NCBI GenBank assembly: GCA_023267375.1
Contig: JAHFNJ010000009.1
Location: 1 to 36,161 of the forward strand
Source: Candidatus Nomurabacteria bacterium
GTDB lineage: Bacteria; Patescibacteriota; Minisyncoccia; Phycocordibacterales; UBA9973
Direction: 5' to 3'
Length of the DNA: 36,161 bases
Within the stretch, counting starts at the first letter, position 1. Each line of letters starts with the position of its first letter. The notes under the pieces are model-generated. The model was not told the origin of the DNA. It worked only from the letters and a program-made list of their open reading frames with translations, and made no database searches. Both the position numbers and the translations under genes were made by a program. This document shows, piece by piece, positions 1 through 6,915 of the stretch.

Positions 1-2
1 TT

Positions 3-1421
3 GATGAAGTCATGACTCCAAAACTTGCATCAGGAGTTTTCTCAAAAGATGGTAAGAAAAATATGTATGCGTATGAAGAAGAGTGGAAAGCACTCCTTGA
101 AGAAAAGTACCCGGATGATGACAAAGTTGTCGGACAAGGAATGGACTATTTGAATGAAGCCATCGACAAGATCGTGCATGAAGGCGCGCTCAAGGAAAAC
201 AAACGTGCTGATGGTCGCGCAATGGATGAGGTACGAAACATTTTTGCGCAGGCAGGTGGTGTGTCGCCAGTGTTACACGGTTCAGGAATTTTCTACCGCG
301 GCGAGACGCACGTCCTCTCCACACTCACCTTGGGCGGACCGGATGACATGTACAAGCTCGATGGTATGGAAGTACGTGGTGACAAACGTTTCATGCATCA
401 TTACAATTTTCCTCCATACTCTGCCGGTGAAACAGGTCGCATGGGCGGGCTCAATCGTCGTGAACTTGGTCACGGCATGCTCGCGGAAAAAGCGCTCGTA
501 CCAGTTATTCCAAGCAAGATGGATTTCCCGTACACCATTCGTCTCGTTTCAGAATCAATGGCATCAAACGGTTCGACCTCACAAGCATCAATCTGCGGCT
601 CATCAATCGCACTCATGGATGGTGGCGTACCGATCAAGCGACCAGTGGCTGGTCTTGCACTCGGTGTAATGATTGATGAAAAAGATGAAAGCAACTATAA
701 AATACTTTCCGATATTCAGGGACCAGAAGACCACCACGGCGATATGGATTTCAAAGTGGCTGGAACACGTGAAGGCGTTACTGCACTGCAGCTTGATATT
801 AAAGTCGGTGGCATTCCTGTTTCTATTTTGAAAGAAGCACTCGTGCAAGGAAAAGAAGCTCGCTTGAAAATTCTCGATGTGATTGAAAAAGAAATTCCTG
901 CACCACGCGCAGACATTTCTCCAAATGCGCCAAAGATTTTGATTATGAAAATTAAGACTGATCAGATCGGTCTCGTGATCGGCGGGGGAGGCAAAACCGT
1001 GAATGGTATCAAAGACAAGACCGGTGCTGAAATTACCCTTGAAGACGATGGCACGGTATTCATCACGGGTAAAAATGGCTCTGCAGAAGCCGCGAAGAAA
1101 ATGGTGGAAGCAATCGTCAAAGAGTGGAGAGTCGGCGATATGGCAGAAGGCGAGGTGGTAAAGATCTTGGAAATCGGCGCGGTTGTAGCACTCTCTGATT
1201 ACACTGATGGTCTCGTCCATATTTCTGAAATCGCACCATTCCGGATAAATAAAGTAACAGACGTGTTGCAAGAAGGAGTGAAGGTTCCGGTCAAAGTCAT
1301 TGCAATCGATAAAGAACGCGGCCGCATTTCGCTTTCGATTCGTGAAGCGAATAAAGACTTCATTAAGAATCCGTACCCACCTGCAACACCAAAACCAACA
1401 CCCCCACCAGCGGCTCAGTAA
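3..1421 (+). CDS. pnp: Polyribonucleotide nucleotidyltransferase (PNPase), 5'-truncated by window edge
   Basis: PNPase degrades RNA 3' to 5' by phosphorolysis in the cytoplasm, usually as a trimer. The reading frame is open to the window edge, so about the last 470 residues are present and the first RNase PH domain is missing. Visible in order are the second RNase PH domain (KRADGR near its start, then FPPYSAGETGRMGG and the SMASNGSTSQASICG block), a KH domain with a G-rich loop (IGGGGKTV where IGPGGKTI is usual), and an S1 domain (GDMAEGEVVKILEIGAVV through GRISLSIREA). The C-terminus is a short Pro-rich tail. A strong hairpin terminator follows ten bases after the TAA. Domain order and motifs make the identification secure. 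Confidence 0.97.
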   Translation, partial: DEVMTPKLASGVFSKDGKKNMYAYEEEWKALLEEKYPDDDKVVGQGMDYLNEAIDKIVHEGALKENKRADGRAMDEVRNIFAQAGGVSPVLHGSGIFYRGETHVLSTLTLGGPDDMYKLDGMEVRGDKRFMHHYNFPPYSAGETGRMGGLNRRELGHGMLAEKALVPVIPSKMDFPYTIRLVSESMASNGSTSQASICGSSIALMDGGVPIKRPVAGLALGVMIDEKDESNYKILSDIQGPEDHHGDMDFKVAGTREGVTALQLDIKVGGIPVSILKEALVQGKEARLKILDVIEKEIPAPRADISPNAPKILIMKIKTDQIGLVIGGGGKTVNGIKDKTGAEITLEDDGTVFITGKNGSAEAAKKMVEAIVKEWRVGDMAEGEVVKILEIGAVVALSDYTDGLVHISEIAPFRINKVTDVLQEGVKVPVKVIAIDKERGRISLSIREANKDFIKNPYPPATPKPTPPPAAQ

Positions 1422-1430
1422 GAAAAGAAA

Positions 1431-1466
1431 AACCCCTTCCCGAATTCGGGAAGGGGTTTTTGTTTT
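1431..1466 (+). terminator. Intrinsic terminator after pnp, probably bidirectional
   Basis: AACCCCTTCCCG pairs with CGGGAAGGGGTT around an AATT loop (stem 1431-1458) and runs into TTTTTGTTTT. The A-rich left flank means the reverse complement can also terminate the leftward gene ending at 1485. Confidence 0.93.
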
Positions 1467-1484
1467 AGACTATCCTGATGATAG

Positions 1485-2015
1485 TTACAGTTTGTACTCA
1501 AATTCGAGCACCACACCGACACAACCAAGGTGTCCATTGTGCAGATCAGAATTGAACTCAAGAAATGGTAAGAAAGAAACTTCATAGTGTTCTTTTTCGA
1601 ATAGCTGAACGATCCGTTTGACACCAATGCCTGCACGGCCTTGATGCTGCACATCTCCTTCTACTGCCTGCTCCTCATGCTCAACCACTTCGTGAGGTTC
1701 AGCAAACGACCACGAATAGTAGCCGTAGATTTCCCAGCGATTACCAACGATCACAGCAGGGAATACACGGAGTATTTTTTCATGGAGACCGTACCATATT
1801 CCATAACGTGCATGAGTACGGACAAAAGTTGCACCAAAGAATACATTGCCTTCGGTTTCAATTTTTTTCCAATTGGTAGGAGAACCGATTACAAACATTC
1901 CTTCTGGAATAGCACCAAGAAGTAACTTTGTCTTTGGATCGTGCTCGGCCGAATCCTGAGCGTTAACAAGAAAAGCAGCACCAAGTGCCGCAGCGAGTAA
2001 GAGAACTTTTTTCAT
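1485..2015 (-). CDS. Secreted hypothetical protein (possible small beta-rich envelope protein)
   Basis: A 176-residue protein of no family I recognise. It starts with a clear signal peptide, MKKVLLLAAALGAAFLVNAQ, probably cleaved after NAQ. An in-frame start 25 codons further upstream would bury this signal, so ATG at 2013-2015 was chosen. The mature part alternates polar and aromatic/aliphatic residues (for example WEIYGYYSWSFAEP) and ends in LEFEYKL, which suggests a beta-rich fold. An outer-membrane-barrel-like protein would be odd in a monoderm CPR cell. It is a lone leftward gene between two hairpin terminators with its own TTGACC-17-TACTAT promoter, and no Shine-Dalgarno is visible. Gene reality is well supported; function unknown. 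Confidence 0.75.
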   Translation of the reverse strand: MKKVLLLAAALGAAFLVNAQDSAEHDPKTKLLLGAIPEGMFVIGSPTNWKKIETEGNVFFGATFVRTHARYGIWYGLHEKILRVFPAVIVGNRWEIYGYYSWSFAEPHEVVEHEEQAVEGDVQHQGRAGIGVKRIVQLFEKEHYEVSFLPFLEFNSDLHNGHLGCVGVVLEFEYKL

Positions 2016-2061
2016 AAGCAATGCGTTTTCTATTTTAGATGAATGGATTAAATTTTCAGCT

Positions 2062-2090
2062 ATAGTACATGAATCATGGTATTTGGTCAA
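2062..2090 (-). promoter_or_regulatory. Sigma70-type promoter of the leftward secreted gene
   Basis: On the minus strand TTGACC (2090-2085), 17-base spacer, TACTAT (2067-2062). The predicted start lies about 40 bases before the ATG at 2015, giving a true 5' leader unlike most genes in this window. Confidence 0.6.
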
Positions 2091-2101
2091 ACAAAAAATC
2101 G

Positions 2102-2131
2102 AAAGCCGATTCGTAATGAACCGGCTTTTTT
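2102..2131 (-). terminator. Terminator of the DUF3050-like gene
   Basis: AAAGCCG and CGGCTTT arms (2102-2108 and 2122-2128), extended by TTC/GAA after one mismatch, with T-runs on both sides. In the leftward direction it follows the gene ending at 2148 and sits just upstream of the next promoter's -35 box. Confidence 0.8.
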
Positions 2132-2147
2132 AATACACTAATTATTT

Positions 2148-2738
2148 TTAAACCACCTTAGGCAATGGACGATATAAATCGTGTCTAATTTTATAAAAGG
2201 GTAATACACGATCATCAACAGTAAAGTCCTTGAGAAGATCTGCATGCCCTCCTTCACTGGAATCTAATTCGATATGGCGCTCCAGATAATACCGAAATGT
2301 GTGCAGACCGGGGATTGACGAAAGATCTGTCTCAAGAATCTTTGAGAAAATTCTGTGCAATTCTTGCTCACGTGAAACGATACTCATAATACGGACATCC
2401 TCCGGTAATTTGCGAACTCGGGCAAGATAGCGTTCCCCAGATTCAATCACAGAACGCGGACACAATTCTCTTATTCCATACTTTTCGATAAAGTGAACCA
2501 AAAATTCCCAGTGGTCTCCAGTACGATTGTAGTCTTCAAAAACAAGATTATTGGTTTGCAATTCACCCTTTGCCATCTCTCGGAACAAGTCAGGGTGACG
2601 GGGGATTGCAATTCGAAGTGTTTCCGCAAACTCAATTGCAGAATAACTACTTGCAACCATTATTGACGGTGGCTCAATTTTTTGAACAAGAGCAGCGATG
2701 TCTGCTACTTCTTTTTTGTACTGATATTCTATTTTCAT
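2148..2738 (-). CDS. DUF3050-like (heme-oxygenase-fold) protein
   Basis: A 196-residue cytoplasmic protein without signal or membrane segments. The stretch ELQTNNLVFEDYNRTGDHWE matches the DUF3050 pattern of acidic residues leading to an H-E helix, and YYLERHIELD followed by GGHA matches its C-terminal signature. The superfamily has a helical heme-oxygenase-like fold, with members that bind heme or di-iron; the reaction here is unknown. ATG at 2736-2738 is chosen because it follows AAGGAGGAAA, the only strong Shine-Dalgarno in the window. The gene faces the trmB-like regulator at 2970, and an inverted repeat lies inside its promoter, so it is a likely target of that regulator. The unusual ribosome binding site and promoter hint at horizontal acquisition. 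Confidence 0.72.
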   Translation of the reverse strand: MKIEYQYKKEVADIAALVQKIEPPSIMVASSYSAIEFAETLRIAIPRHPDLFREMAKGELQTNNLVFEDYNRTGDHWEFLVHFIEKYGIRELCPRSVIESGERYLARVRKLPEDVRIMSIVSREQELHRIFSKILETDLSSIPGLHTFRYYLERHIELDSSEGGHADLLKDFTVDDRVLPFYKIRHDLYRPLPKVV

Positions 2739-2743
2739 TTTTT

Positions 2744-2749
2744 CCTCCT
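2744..2749 (-). promoter_or_regulatory. Strong Shine-Dalgarno site (AGGAGG)
   Basis: Minus-strand AAGGAGGAAA with AGGAGG five bases before the ATG at 2738. It fixes the start of the DUF3050-like gene and is exceptional here, since most neighbours have no Shine-Dalgarno at all. Confidence 0.9.
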
Positions 2750-2819
2750 TTTTTAATTGGACACTTTGTGTGACCAGCTGGATCACGCAAAGATAAAAAA
2801 GGGTAGTTGCTATTTAGAA

Positions 2820-2850
2820 ATAATATGTACTTTTTTTTAGTACATGTCAA
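2820..2850 (-). promoter_or_regulatory. Promoter of the DUF3050-like gene with embedded operator dyad
   Basis: Minus-strand consensus TTGACA (2850-2845), with a -10 of CATATT at 17 bases (2827-2822) or TATTAT at 19 (2825-2820). The inverted repeat ATGTAC-N9-GTACAT (2825-2845) fills the spacer exactly, where a bound regulator would block RNA polymerase. Confidence 0.68.
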
Positions 2851-2868
2851 TAAAAAACCTTGTAAAAT

Positions 2869-2885
2869 AAGGATATTATGTCCTT
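2869..2885. promoter_or_regulatory. Inverted repeat AAGGA-N7-TCCTT, possible operator
   Basis: Five-base arms around TATTATG, in the divergent region between the DUF3050-like and trmB-like genes. Same architecture (short arms, AT-rich 7-base centre) as the dyad at 2948-2964. Operator role is inferred. Confidence 0.4.
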
Positions 2886-2911
2886 TTAGTATGAATAAGT
2901 GCTACCCAAAA

Positions 2912-2964
2912 TTGACTCTTTGCCTTGTATTATATACACTTATATCTGTTCTTATTTTTAGAAC
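2912..2964 (+). promoter_or_regulatory. trmB-like promoter with downstream operator-like dyad
   Basis: TTGACT (2912-2917), 17-base spacer, TACACT (2935-2940). The predicted start (~2947) is followed at once by GTTCT-N7-AGAAC (2948-2964), six bases before the ATG at 2970. The dyad could be an autoregulatory operator or a small hairpin over the initiation region. Confidence 0.5.
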
Positions 2965-2969
2965 AAACT

Positions 2970-3698
2970 ATGCTTGAAAATGACCTCAAAAAACTAGATT
3001 TCTCGGAGAATCTTACAAAAATTTACATGACTATACTGCGACTTGGGGCGTCTCGAGCAGGTGATGTGCTTAAGGAAACAAAGCTCCAGCGAAGTGTTGT
3101 GTATGCCGGATTGGAAGAATTAGTCGAAAGAGGGCTTATTTCCAAGACTTTAGTGAAAGGAGTAGCCCAATTTACCCCAAACGACCCAACTTCTCTTGTT
3201 AGTGAAGCCGAAGAAAAAAAGCTTCTCGCGCAAAAAATAGCAGTCAGCTTGAAAAAGTTCCAAGCAGTCAGTAATCGAGAAGCGCGACTGTACGAGGGAA
3301 GTGATATTATTGAACAAGTTTCAGACAAAAGCTTAGCAACAGAAAATGGGGAAACGGTTTACTTCCTTGGCCCATCAAAGTTTGGAGTTCAATCAAATCT
3401 TGATTCATACTGGAGGCGCTACCATCGCGAAAGAGTAAAGAAGGGGATTTTATGTAAAATACTGTACGATAAAAATACCCCGAGGAACACCGTTGATGAA
3501 CGAAACAAGCTCGAAGGATGTGAAGCGAAGTACATGCCATTTGGAATAGACCAACCGATGTGGATGTTGATTTTTGAAGATACTGTAGCAATGGTTATAC
3601 CAGGGGACGAGCCACCGATAGCGTTTGTCATCAAAAGTAAACAGACCGCGGAAGGATTTAAAAACTATTTTGAATATCTGTGGAAACAGGTAGAATAA
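2970..3698 (+). CDS. TrmB-family transcriptional regulator
   Basis: A 242-residue DNA-binding regulator. Residues about 8-75 form a TrmB-type winged helix-turn-helix (ENLTKIYMTILRLGASRAGD, then QRSVVYAGLEELVERGLISK). After a helical linker, a C-terminal ligand/effector domain spans roughly 100-242 (YWRRYHRERVKKGILCKILY; MWMLIFEDTVAMVIPGDEPP). TrmB proteins sense small molecules, often sugars, but the ligand here is unknown. ATG at 2970 is preferred over an upstream TTG at 2925 because the LENDLKKLDFSENLTKIY helix is the usual family start and the TTG lies inside the predicted promoter. The facing DUF3050-like gene and the intervening dyads suggest local control. The next gene starts six bases after the stop, so they are probably co-transcribed. 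Confidence 0.85.
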   Translation: MLENDLKKLDFSENLTKIYMTILRLGASRAGDVLKETKLQRSVVYAGLEELVERGLISKTLVKGVAQFTPNDPTSLVSEAEEKKLLAQKIAVSLKKFQAVSNREARLYEGSDIIEQVSDKSLATENGETVYFLGPSKFGVQSNLDSYWRRYHRERVKKGILCKILYDKNTPRNTVDERNKLEGCEAKYMPFGIDQPMWMLIFEDTVAMVIPGDEPPIAFVIKSKQTAEGFKNYFEYLWKQVE

Positions 3699-3704
3699 CA
3701 ACAT

Positions 3705-4718
3705 ATGGGAATCGAACAACAACACAATACTGACTACAATATTCCAGGAATAACAAAGGGTGGGGCAGAACCAAAACCAATGCCTCCTGTTGAGCCGACA
3801 GAACAACCTATAAAAAAAGCTGTTCCGATCATCGAAACATATGCAGGGGATATGGCTCAAGCAATCGGAGCCGACGAAGGTGCTGCAATCAAGCAGGTGC
3901 TTGCTGAGGAAAAAAAACGCGAAATCGAAGAAGCAGCGACCTCGCCGCGTTCGCCGCAAAATAAACTTTACATCATGGTGGGTATTGGTCTCGTAATCGC
4001 CGCACTTATTTTTATAATAATTTCTGTTGTTCACTCATCAAAACCACAGACAGTTCCCGTCACCCCAACCCAAACGCACGCAGTAATTTATACTGAAACA
4101 AATAAAGAAATAAACATCACGAACCTCTCAAAAGAAAAAATCGCAGCAGCAATTCTCAAAGAAAAAACAACTGCAGCGATTGCTCCGGAAACTGTTGAAA
4201 ATATTTTCTTCACAAAAACTATCGGTGAATCAGCACAAGTACTGAGTACTGCAAAATTTTTTGAAAGTATCGAAAGCACTATTTCACCAGCATTACTCAG
4301 ATCACTCGGTTCAAACTTTATGCTGGGAGTTTACAACTTAGAAGATGCTCGTAATTCAGTAAAAACGACACAAAATCCAGATAAACATTTTTTCATTATA
4401 CTTCCAGTAACATCCCGTGATAGTGCAGTCTACGGTATTGGGACATGGGAAACAACAATGCTTGATGACCTTTTTCTTTTGTGGGGGATAGATGTTTCAG
4501 GAACACATGCTGCACTCTTTCATACAGAATGGAAAGATGAGATTGTTAAAAATTTAAACGCACGCACACTCCGCGATACTGACGGATCGATTATACTTCT
4601 TTATACATTCACAAATGATGGATCGGTTATCATTACTGATAATGCTGACACACTTGAGGAAATACTCAACCGCTTGCGCGCACAAAAAGTTGATTCGAGT
4701 ACTCCATTGCCAAATTAA
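3705..4718 (+). CDS. Single-pass membrane protein, function unknown
   Basis: A 337-residue protein with an N-terminal cytoplasmic part (about 1-86; Pro-rich at 24-34, then the charged helix QVLAEEKKREIEE), one membrane span at about 88-109 and a predicted external C-terminal domain of about 225 residues with mixed alpha/beta character (HFFIILPVTSRDSAVYGIG; GSIILLYTFTNDGSVIITD). No enzyme motif is visible. The same topology is common in Parcubacteria envelope proteins. It begins six bases after the trmB-like stop without a Shine-Dalgarno, so it is probably in that operon; regulator plus membrane protein could form a sensing pair, but that is inference. Confidence 0.75.
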   Translation: MGIEQQHNTDYNIPGITKGGAEPKPMPPVEPTEQPIKKAVPIIETYAGDMAQAIGADEGAAIKQVLAEEKKREIEEAATSPRSPQNKLYIMVGIGLVIAALIFIIISVVHSSKPQTVPVTPTQTHAVIYTETNKEINITNLSKEKIAAAILKEKTTAAIAPETVENIFFTKTIGESAQVLSTAKFFESIESTISPALLRSLGSNFMLGVYNLEDARNSVKTTQNPDKHFFIILPVTSRDSAVYGIGTWETTMLDDLFLLWGIDVSGTHAALFHTEWKDEIVKNLNARTLRDTDGSIILLYTFTNDGSVIITDNADTLEEILNRLRAQKVDSSTPLPN

Positions 4719-4727
4719 AGAAGCATC

Positions 4728-4736
4728 TGTTATGAT
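4728..4736 (+). promoter_or_regulatory. Extended -10 promoter feeding the dksA-like leader
   Basis: TGT followed by TATGAT (4731-4736), six bases before an ATG at 4743, which is also the left edge of the inverted-repeat element. Transcription would therefore begin at the element's first base. No good -35 is visible. Confidence 0.5.
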
Positions 4737-4742
4737 GTCCGT

Positions 4743-4878
4743 ATGAATCCGGTAGTAGAAAATGACATCGCCGGAGGCATTGTTGGGGGAAAGAATTTTT
4801 AAGAATTTCTTTTCGATTTACTAAATAAAATAGAGATGGCAATAAACAATAATGTCATTTTTCACTAACCGGATGAAT
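4743..4878 (+). repeat. Inverted-repeat leader element, copy A (upstream of the dksA-like gene)
   Basis: About 136 bases. ATCCGGT (4747-4753) pairs with ACCGGAT (4868-4874), and GAAAATGACAT continues against ATGTCATTTTTC (4852-4863). ATGAAT flanks both ends. The AU of the dksA-like start codon (4873) lies in the stem foot. The left arm also encodes a 19-codon open frame from 4743 to 4802 (MNPVVENDIAGG...), not conserved in copy B as an ATG-initiated frame. A small GCC-GGA-GGC hairpin lies inside the left half and the middle is AT-rich. Copy B is at 18817-18947. Confidence 0.8.
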
Positions 4879-5217
4879 ACAGAAAACTTTAAGAAGAAAC
4901 TAGAAGAAGAAAAGAAGGTGCTACTTGAGGAGTTGGGTACACTTGGTAAAAAAAACCCAGAGGATGGCGAATGGGAGGCAACAGTTGAAGGAAGTACGGA
5001 AGCAGACCGAAATGATCTAGGTGATCGTTTTGAGGATTTTGAAGAAAAAAGCTCAATGATCAATCCTCTTGAAAAGCGACTTACTGATGTGACTGATGCG
5101 CTTAAAAAAATACAAGATGGAACATATGGTATCTGCGAAACCTCAGGTGAACCAATTGAAGAAGAACGCCTCGAAGCAAACCCAGCGGCACGTACCTGCA
5201 TAAAACACATGGAGTAG
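4873..5217 (+). CDS. DksA/TraR-family protein with degenerate zinc finger
   Basis: A 114-residue protein of the DksA/TraR family, which binds the RNA polymerase secondary channel and modulates transcription. Residues 4-75 form the charged coiled-coil with acidic tip region (EADRNDLGDRFEDFEE). The C-terminal finger GTYGICETSGEPIEEERLEA keeps the family layout, but its four metal positions read C88, S91, C109, H112 where C-x2-C-x17-C-x2-C is usual, so zinc binding is probably weakened or lost. ATG at 4873 is used because the upstream ATG at 4852 would add seven residues encoded by the inverted-repeat element. The start codon sits in the base of that element's stem and no Shine-Dalgarno exists. 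A terminator follows. Confidence 0.85.
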   Translation: MNTENFKKKLEEEKKVLLEELGTLGKKNPEDGEWEATVEGSTEADRNDLGDRFEDFEEKSSMINPLEKRLTDVTDALKKIQDGTYGICETSGEPIEEERLEANPAARTCIKHME

Positions 5218-5239
5218 TGAACCGGGAGTAAATAAAAAA

Positions 5240-5262
5240 AGCACCGAAGGGTGCTCTTTTTA
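5240..5262 (+). terminator. Intrinsic terminator after the dksA-like gene
   Basis: AGCACC and GGTGCT arms around GAAG, followed by CTTTTTATTT. Confidence 0.9.
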
Positions 5263-5277
5263 TTTGTGTTTTTTCCA

Positions 5278-5286
5278 TGATAAAAT
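5278..5286 (+). promoter_or_regulatory. Extended -10 of comM, leaderless arrangement
   Basis: TGA-TAAAAT with six bases to the ATG at 5293, so the predicted transcription start is the A of the start codon. No Shine-Dalgarno and no convincing -35. Confidence 0.55.
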
Positions 5287-5292
5287 ATTTCC

Positions 5293-6855
5293 ATGAGTTT
5301 CTCGCGCGTCTATTCGGCGCAGACACATCTTCTTTCGGGACATATTATTACCATCGAGACAGATCTCGCAAAAGGTCTCCATCTTTTTTCGATTGTCGGG
5401 CTTCCCGATAAAGCGGTTGAAGAATCAAAAGATCGTGTTTCATCGGCAATAAAAAATTCGGGGTTCCAATCGCCAAAAACAAAAAACCAAAAGATAGTTG
5501 TTTCACTCTCCCCGGCTGATCTTAAAAAGGAAGGCCCGTTCTTTGATGTTGCAATCGCATTGGGCTACCTGCTCTCATCTGAGGAAATTTCCTTCGATCC
5601 AGAAAAGAAGCTCTTCCTTGGAGAACTCGGGTTAAATGGTGATGTTCGACCAATTACCGGAACGTTACCACTAGCAGAAGAAGCACAGAAACGAGGTTTC
5701 ACGGAACTCTACGTACCGAAAGAGAACGCACTTGAAGCTGCGCTCGTTGAAGGAATCACGGTCTATCCTGTTACAACATTAATTGAAGTTATTGAGCATC
5801 TCGATCAGAAAAAAGGAAAGGGGAGCGAAACAGATACGGCAGTTATTAAAAAAATTGAACCAATACCGACTACAGAAATAATTCCAAGCACAGCAAAATA
5901 TGCGATCGATTTTGCTGAAGTCCGCGGACAAGAATCCGCAAAACGCGCACTCGAAATTGCCGCAGCTGGCGGACACAATATTTTACTATGGGGACCACCG
6001 GGAACAGGGAAGACAATGCTCGCACGCGCCTTTGTCGGAATCTTGCCAGAATTGCCGCGTGAACATATTTTAGAAGTAACCGGTATTCATTCAATTTCTG
6101 GAACAACAGGTGGCGCGCTCGTCACCACAGCGCCGCTTCGCACACCACACCACACAGCATCATATGTTTCCGTGATTGGTGGCGGCGCGATTCCTAAACC
6201 AGGCGAGGTGACGCTCGCGCATCGCGGTGTTTTATTTCTTGATGAATTTCCAGAGTTCGAAAAGCGCGTACTTGAATCACTGCGCCAGCCACTTGAAGAT
6301 AGTGTTGTCTCAATATCACGATCAAAAGGAACTGCATTATTTCCATCAAACTTTATTCTGATCGCGGCAATGAATCCGTGCCCATGCGGCAATCGGGGAA
6401 GCCGTCAAAAAGAATGCATCTGTACCGCAAGCGACCTAGCACGTTACAGTCGAAAACTCTCCGGACCAATCATGGATCGCATTGATCTTTTTGTTGAAGT
6501 CGGACAGATAGAATATGAAGCGCTTTCCGACCACAGCACCGTCGGAGAAGAAAGTAAACTCATCCGCGAGCGCGTACGCAAAGCACGCACAATTCAAGAA
6601 AAAAGATTTCATGCAATCGGACGAACAACAGGAACCAACAGTGATTTATCTGCAAAAGATTTGCCACACTTTGCACCGCTGTCAGCTGACGTACAAACTC
6701 TTTTAAATAAAACAGCAACAGAATTAAAACTTTCTCCACGCGTCTACCACCGCATGATAAAACTTGCACGCACGATTGCTGATCTTGAAGGAGTAAAAGA
6801 TATTGAAGTGTCACACATTCTAGAAGCACTCCAGTATCGACCAAAACAGGTATAG
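5293..6855 (+). CDS. comM: YifB/ComM family AAA+ ATPase (Mg-chelatase-like)
   Basis: A 520-residue, full-length member of the YifB/ComM family (usually about 500). The N-terminal LonC-like domain opens with SRVYSAQTHLLSGHIITIET and contains GLPDKAVEESKDRV and LSPADLKKEGPFFDVAIALG. The AAA+ core follows with Walker A GPPGTGKT at 234-241, Walker B VLFLDEFPEF, and the family NPCPCG motif; the C-terminal Mg-chelatase-type domain ends RVYHRMIKLARTIADLEG. In transformable bacteria ComM is a hexameric helicase that promotes branch migration of imported DNA. Its retention in a reduced genome fits natural DNA uptake. The gene has its own leaderless-type promoter and is followed by a terminator, so it is monocistronic. 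Confidence 0.95.
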   Translation: MSFSRVYSAQTHLLSGHIITIETDLAKGLHLFSIVGLPDKAVEESKDRVSSAIKNSGFQSPKTKNQKIVVSLSPADLKKEGPFFDVAIALGYLLSSEEISFDPEKKLFLGELGLNGDVRPITGTLPLAEEAQKRGFTELYVPKENALEAALVEGITVYPVTTLIEVIEHLDQKKGKGSETDTAVIKKIEPIPTTEIIPSTAKYAIDFAEVRGQESAKRALEIAAAGGHNILLWGPPGTGKTMLARAFVGILPELPREHILEVTGIHSISGTTGGALVTTAPLRTPHHTASYVSVIGGGAIPKPGEVTLAHRGVLFLDEFPEFEKRVLESLRQPLEDSVVSISRSKGTALFPSNFILIAAMNPCPCGNRGSRQKECICTASDLARYSRKLSGPIMDRIDLFVEVGQIEYEALSDHSTVGEESKLIRERVRKARTIQEKRFHAIGRTTGTNSDLSAKDLPHFAPLSADVQTLLNKTATELKLSPRVYHRMIKLARTIADLEGVKDIEVSHILEALQYRPKQV

Positions 6856-6861
6856 TTCTGT

Positions 6862-6898
6862 AAAAAAAATCGCATGAGTTTATTCATGCGATTTTTTT
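6862..6898 (+). terminator. Bidirectional terminator between comM and the M23 gene
   Basis: AATCGCATGA pairs with TCATGCGATT (6868-6877 and 6884-6893), flanked by A-run and T-run, so it can end both converging genes. Confidence 0.92.
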
Positions 6899-6915
6899 AT
6901 AGTACACACACTATA

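Noticed and set aside
603-1271. 222-codon minus-strand open frame inside pnp
   Set aside because: Antisense shadow of a strongly conserved gene; composition (many Cys, His, Phe) is not protein-like.
3450-4034. 194-codon minus-strand frame across the trmB-like and membrane-protein genes
   Set aside because: Crosses two well-supported genes antisense and is rich in Cys, Phe and His as expected of a shadow.
4743-4802. 19-codon ATG frame inside element A (MNPVVENDIAGG...) as a leader-peptide gene
   Set aside because: Copy B keeps a similar frame (NPVVENGIA) but without an ATG and with a different end, so conservation is better explained by conserved DNA/RNA arms; recorded only as part of the element.
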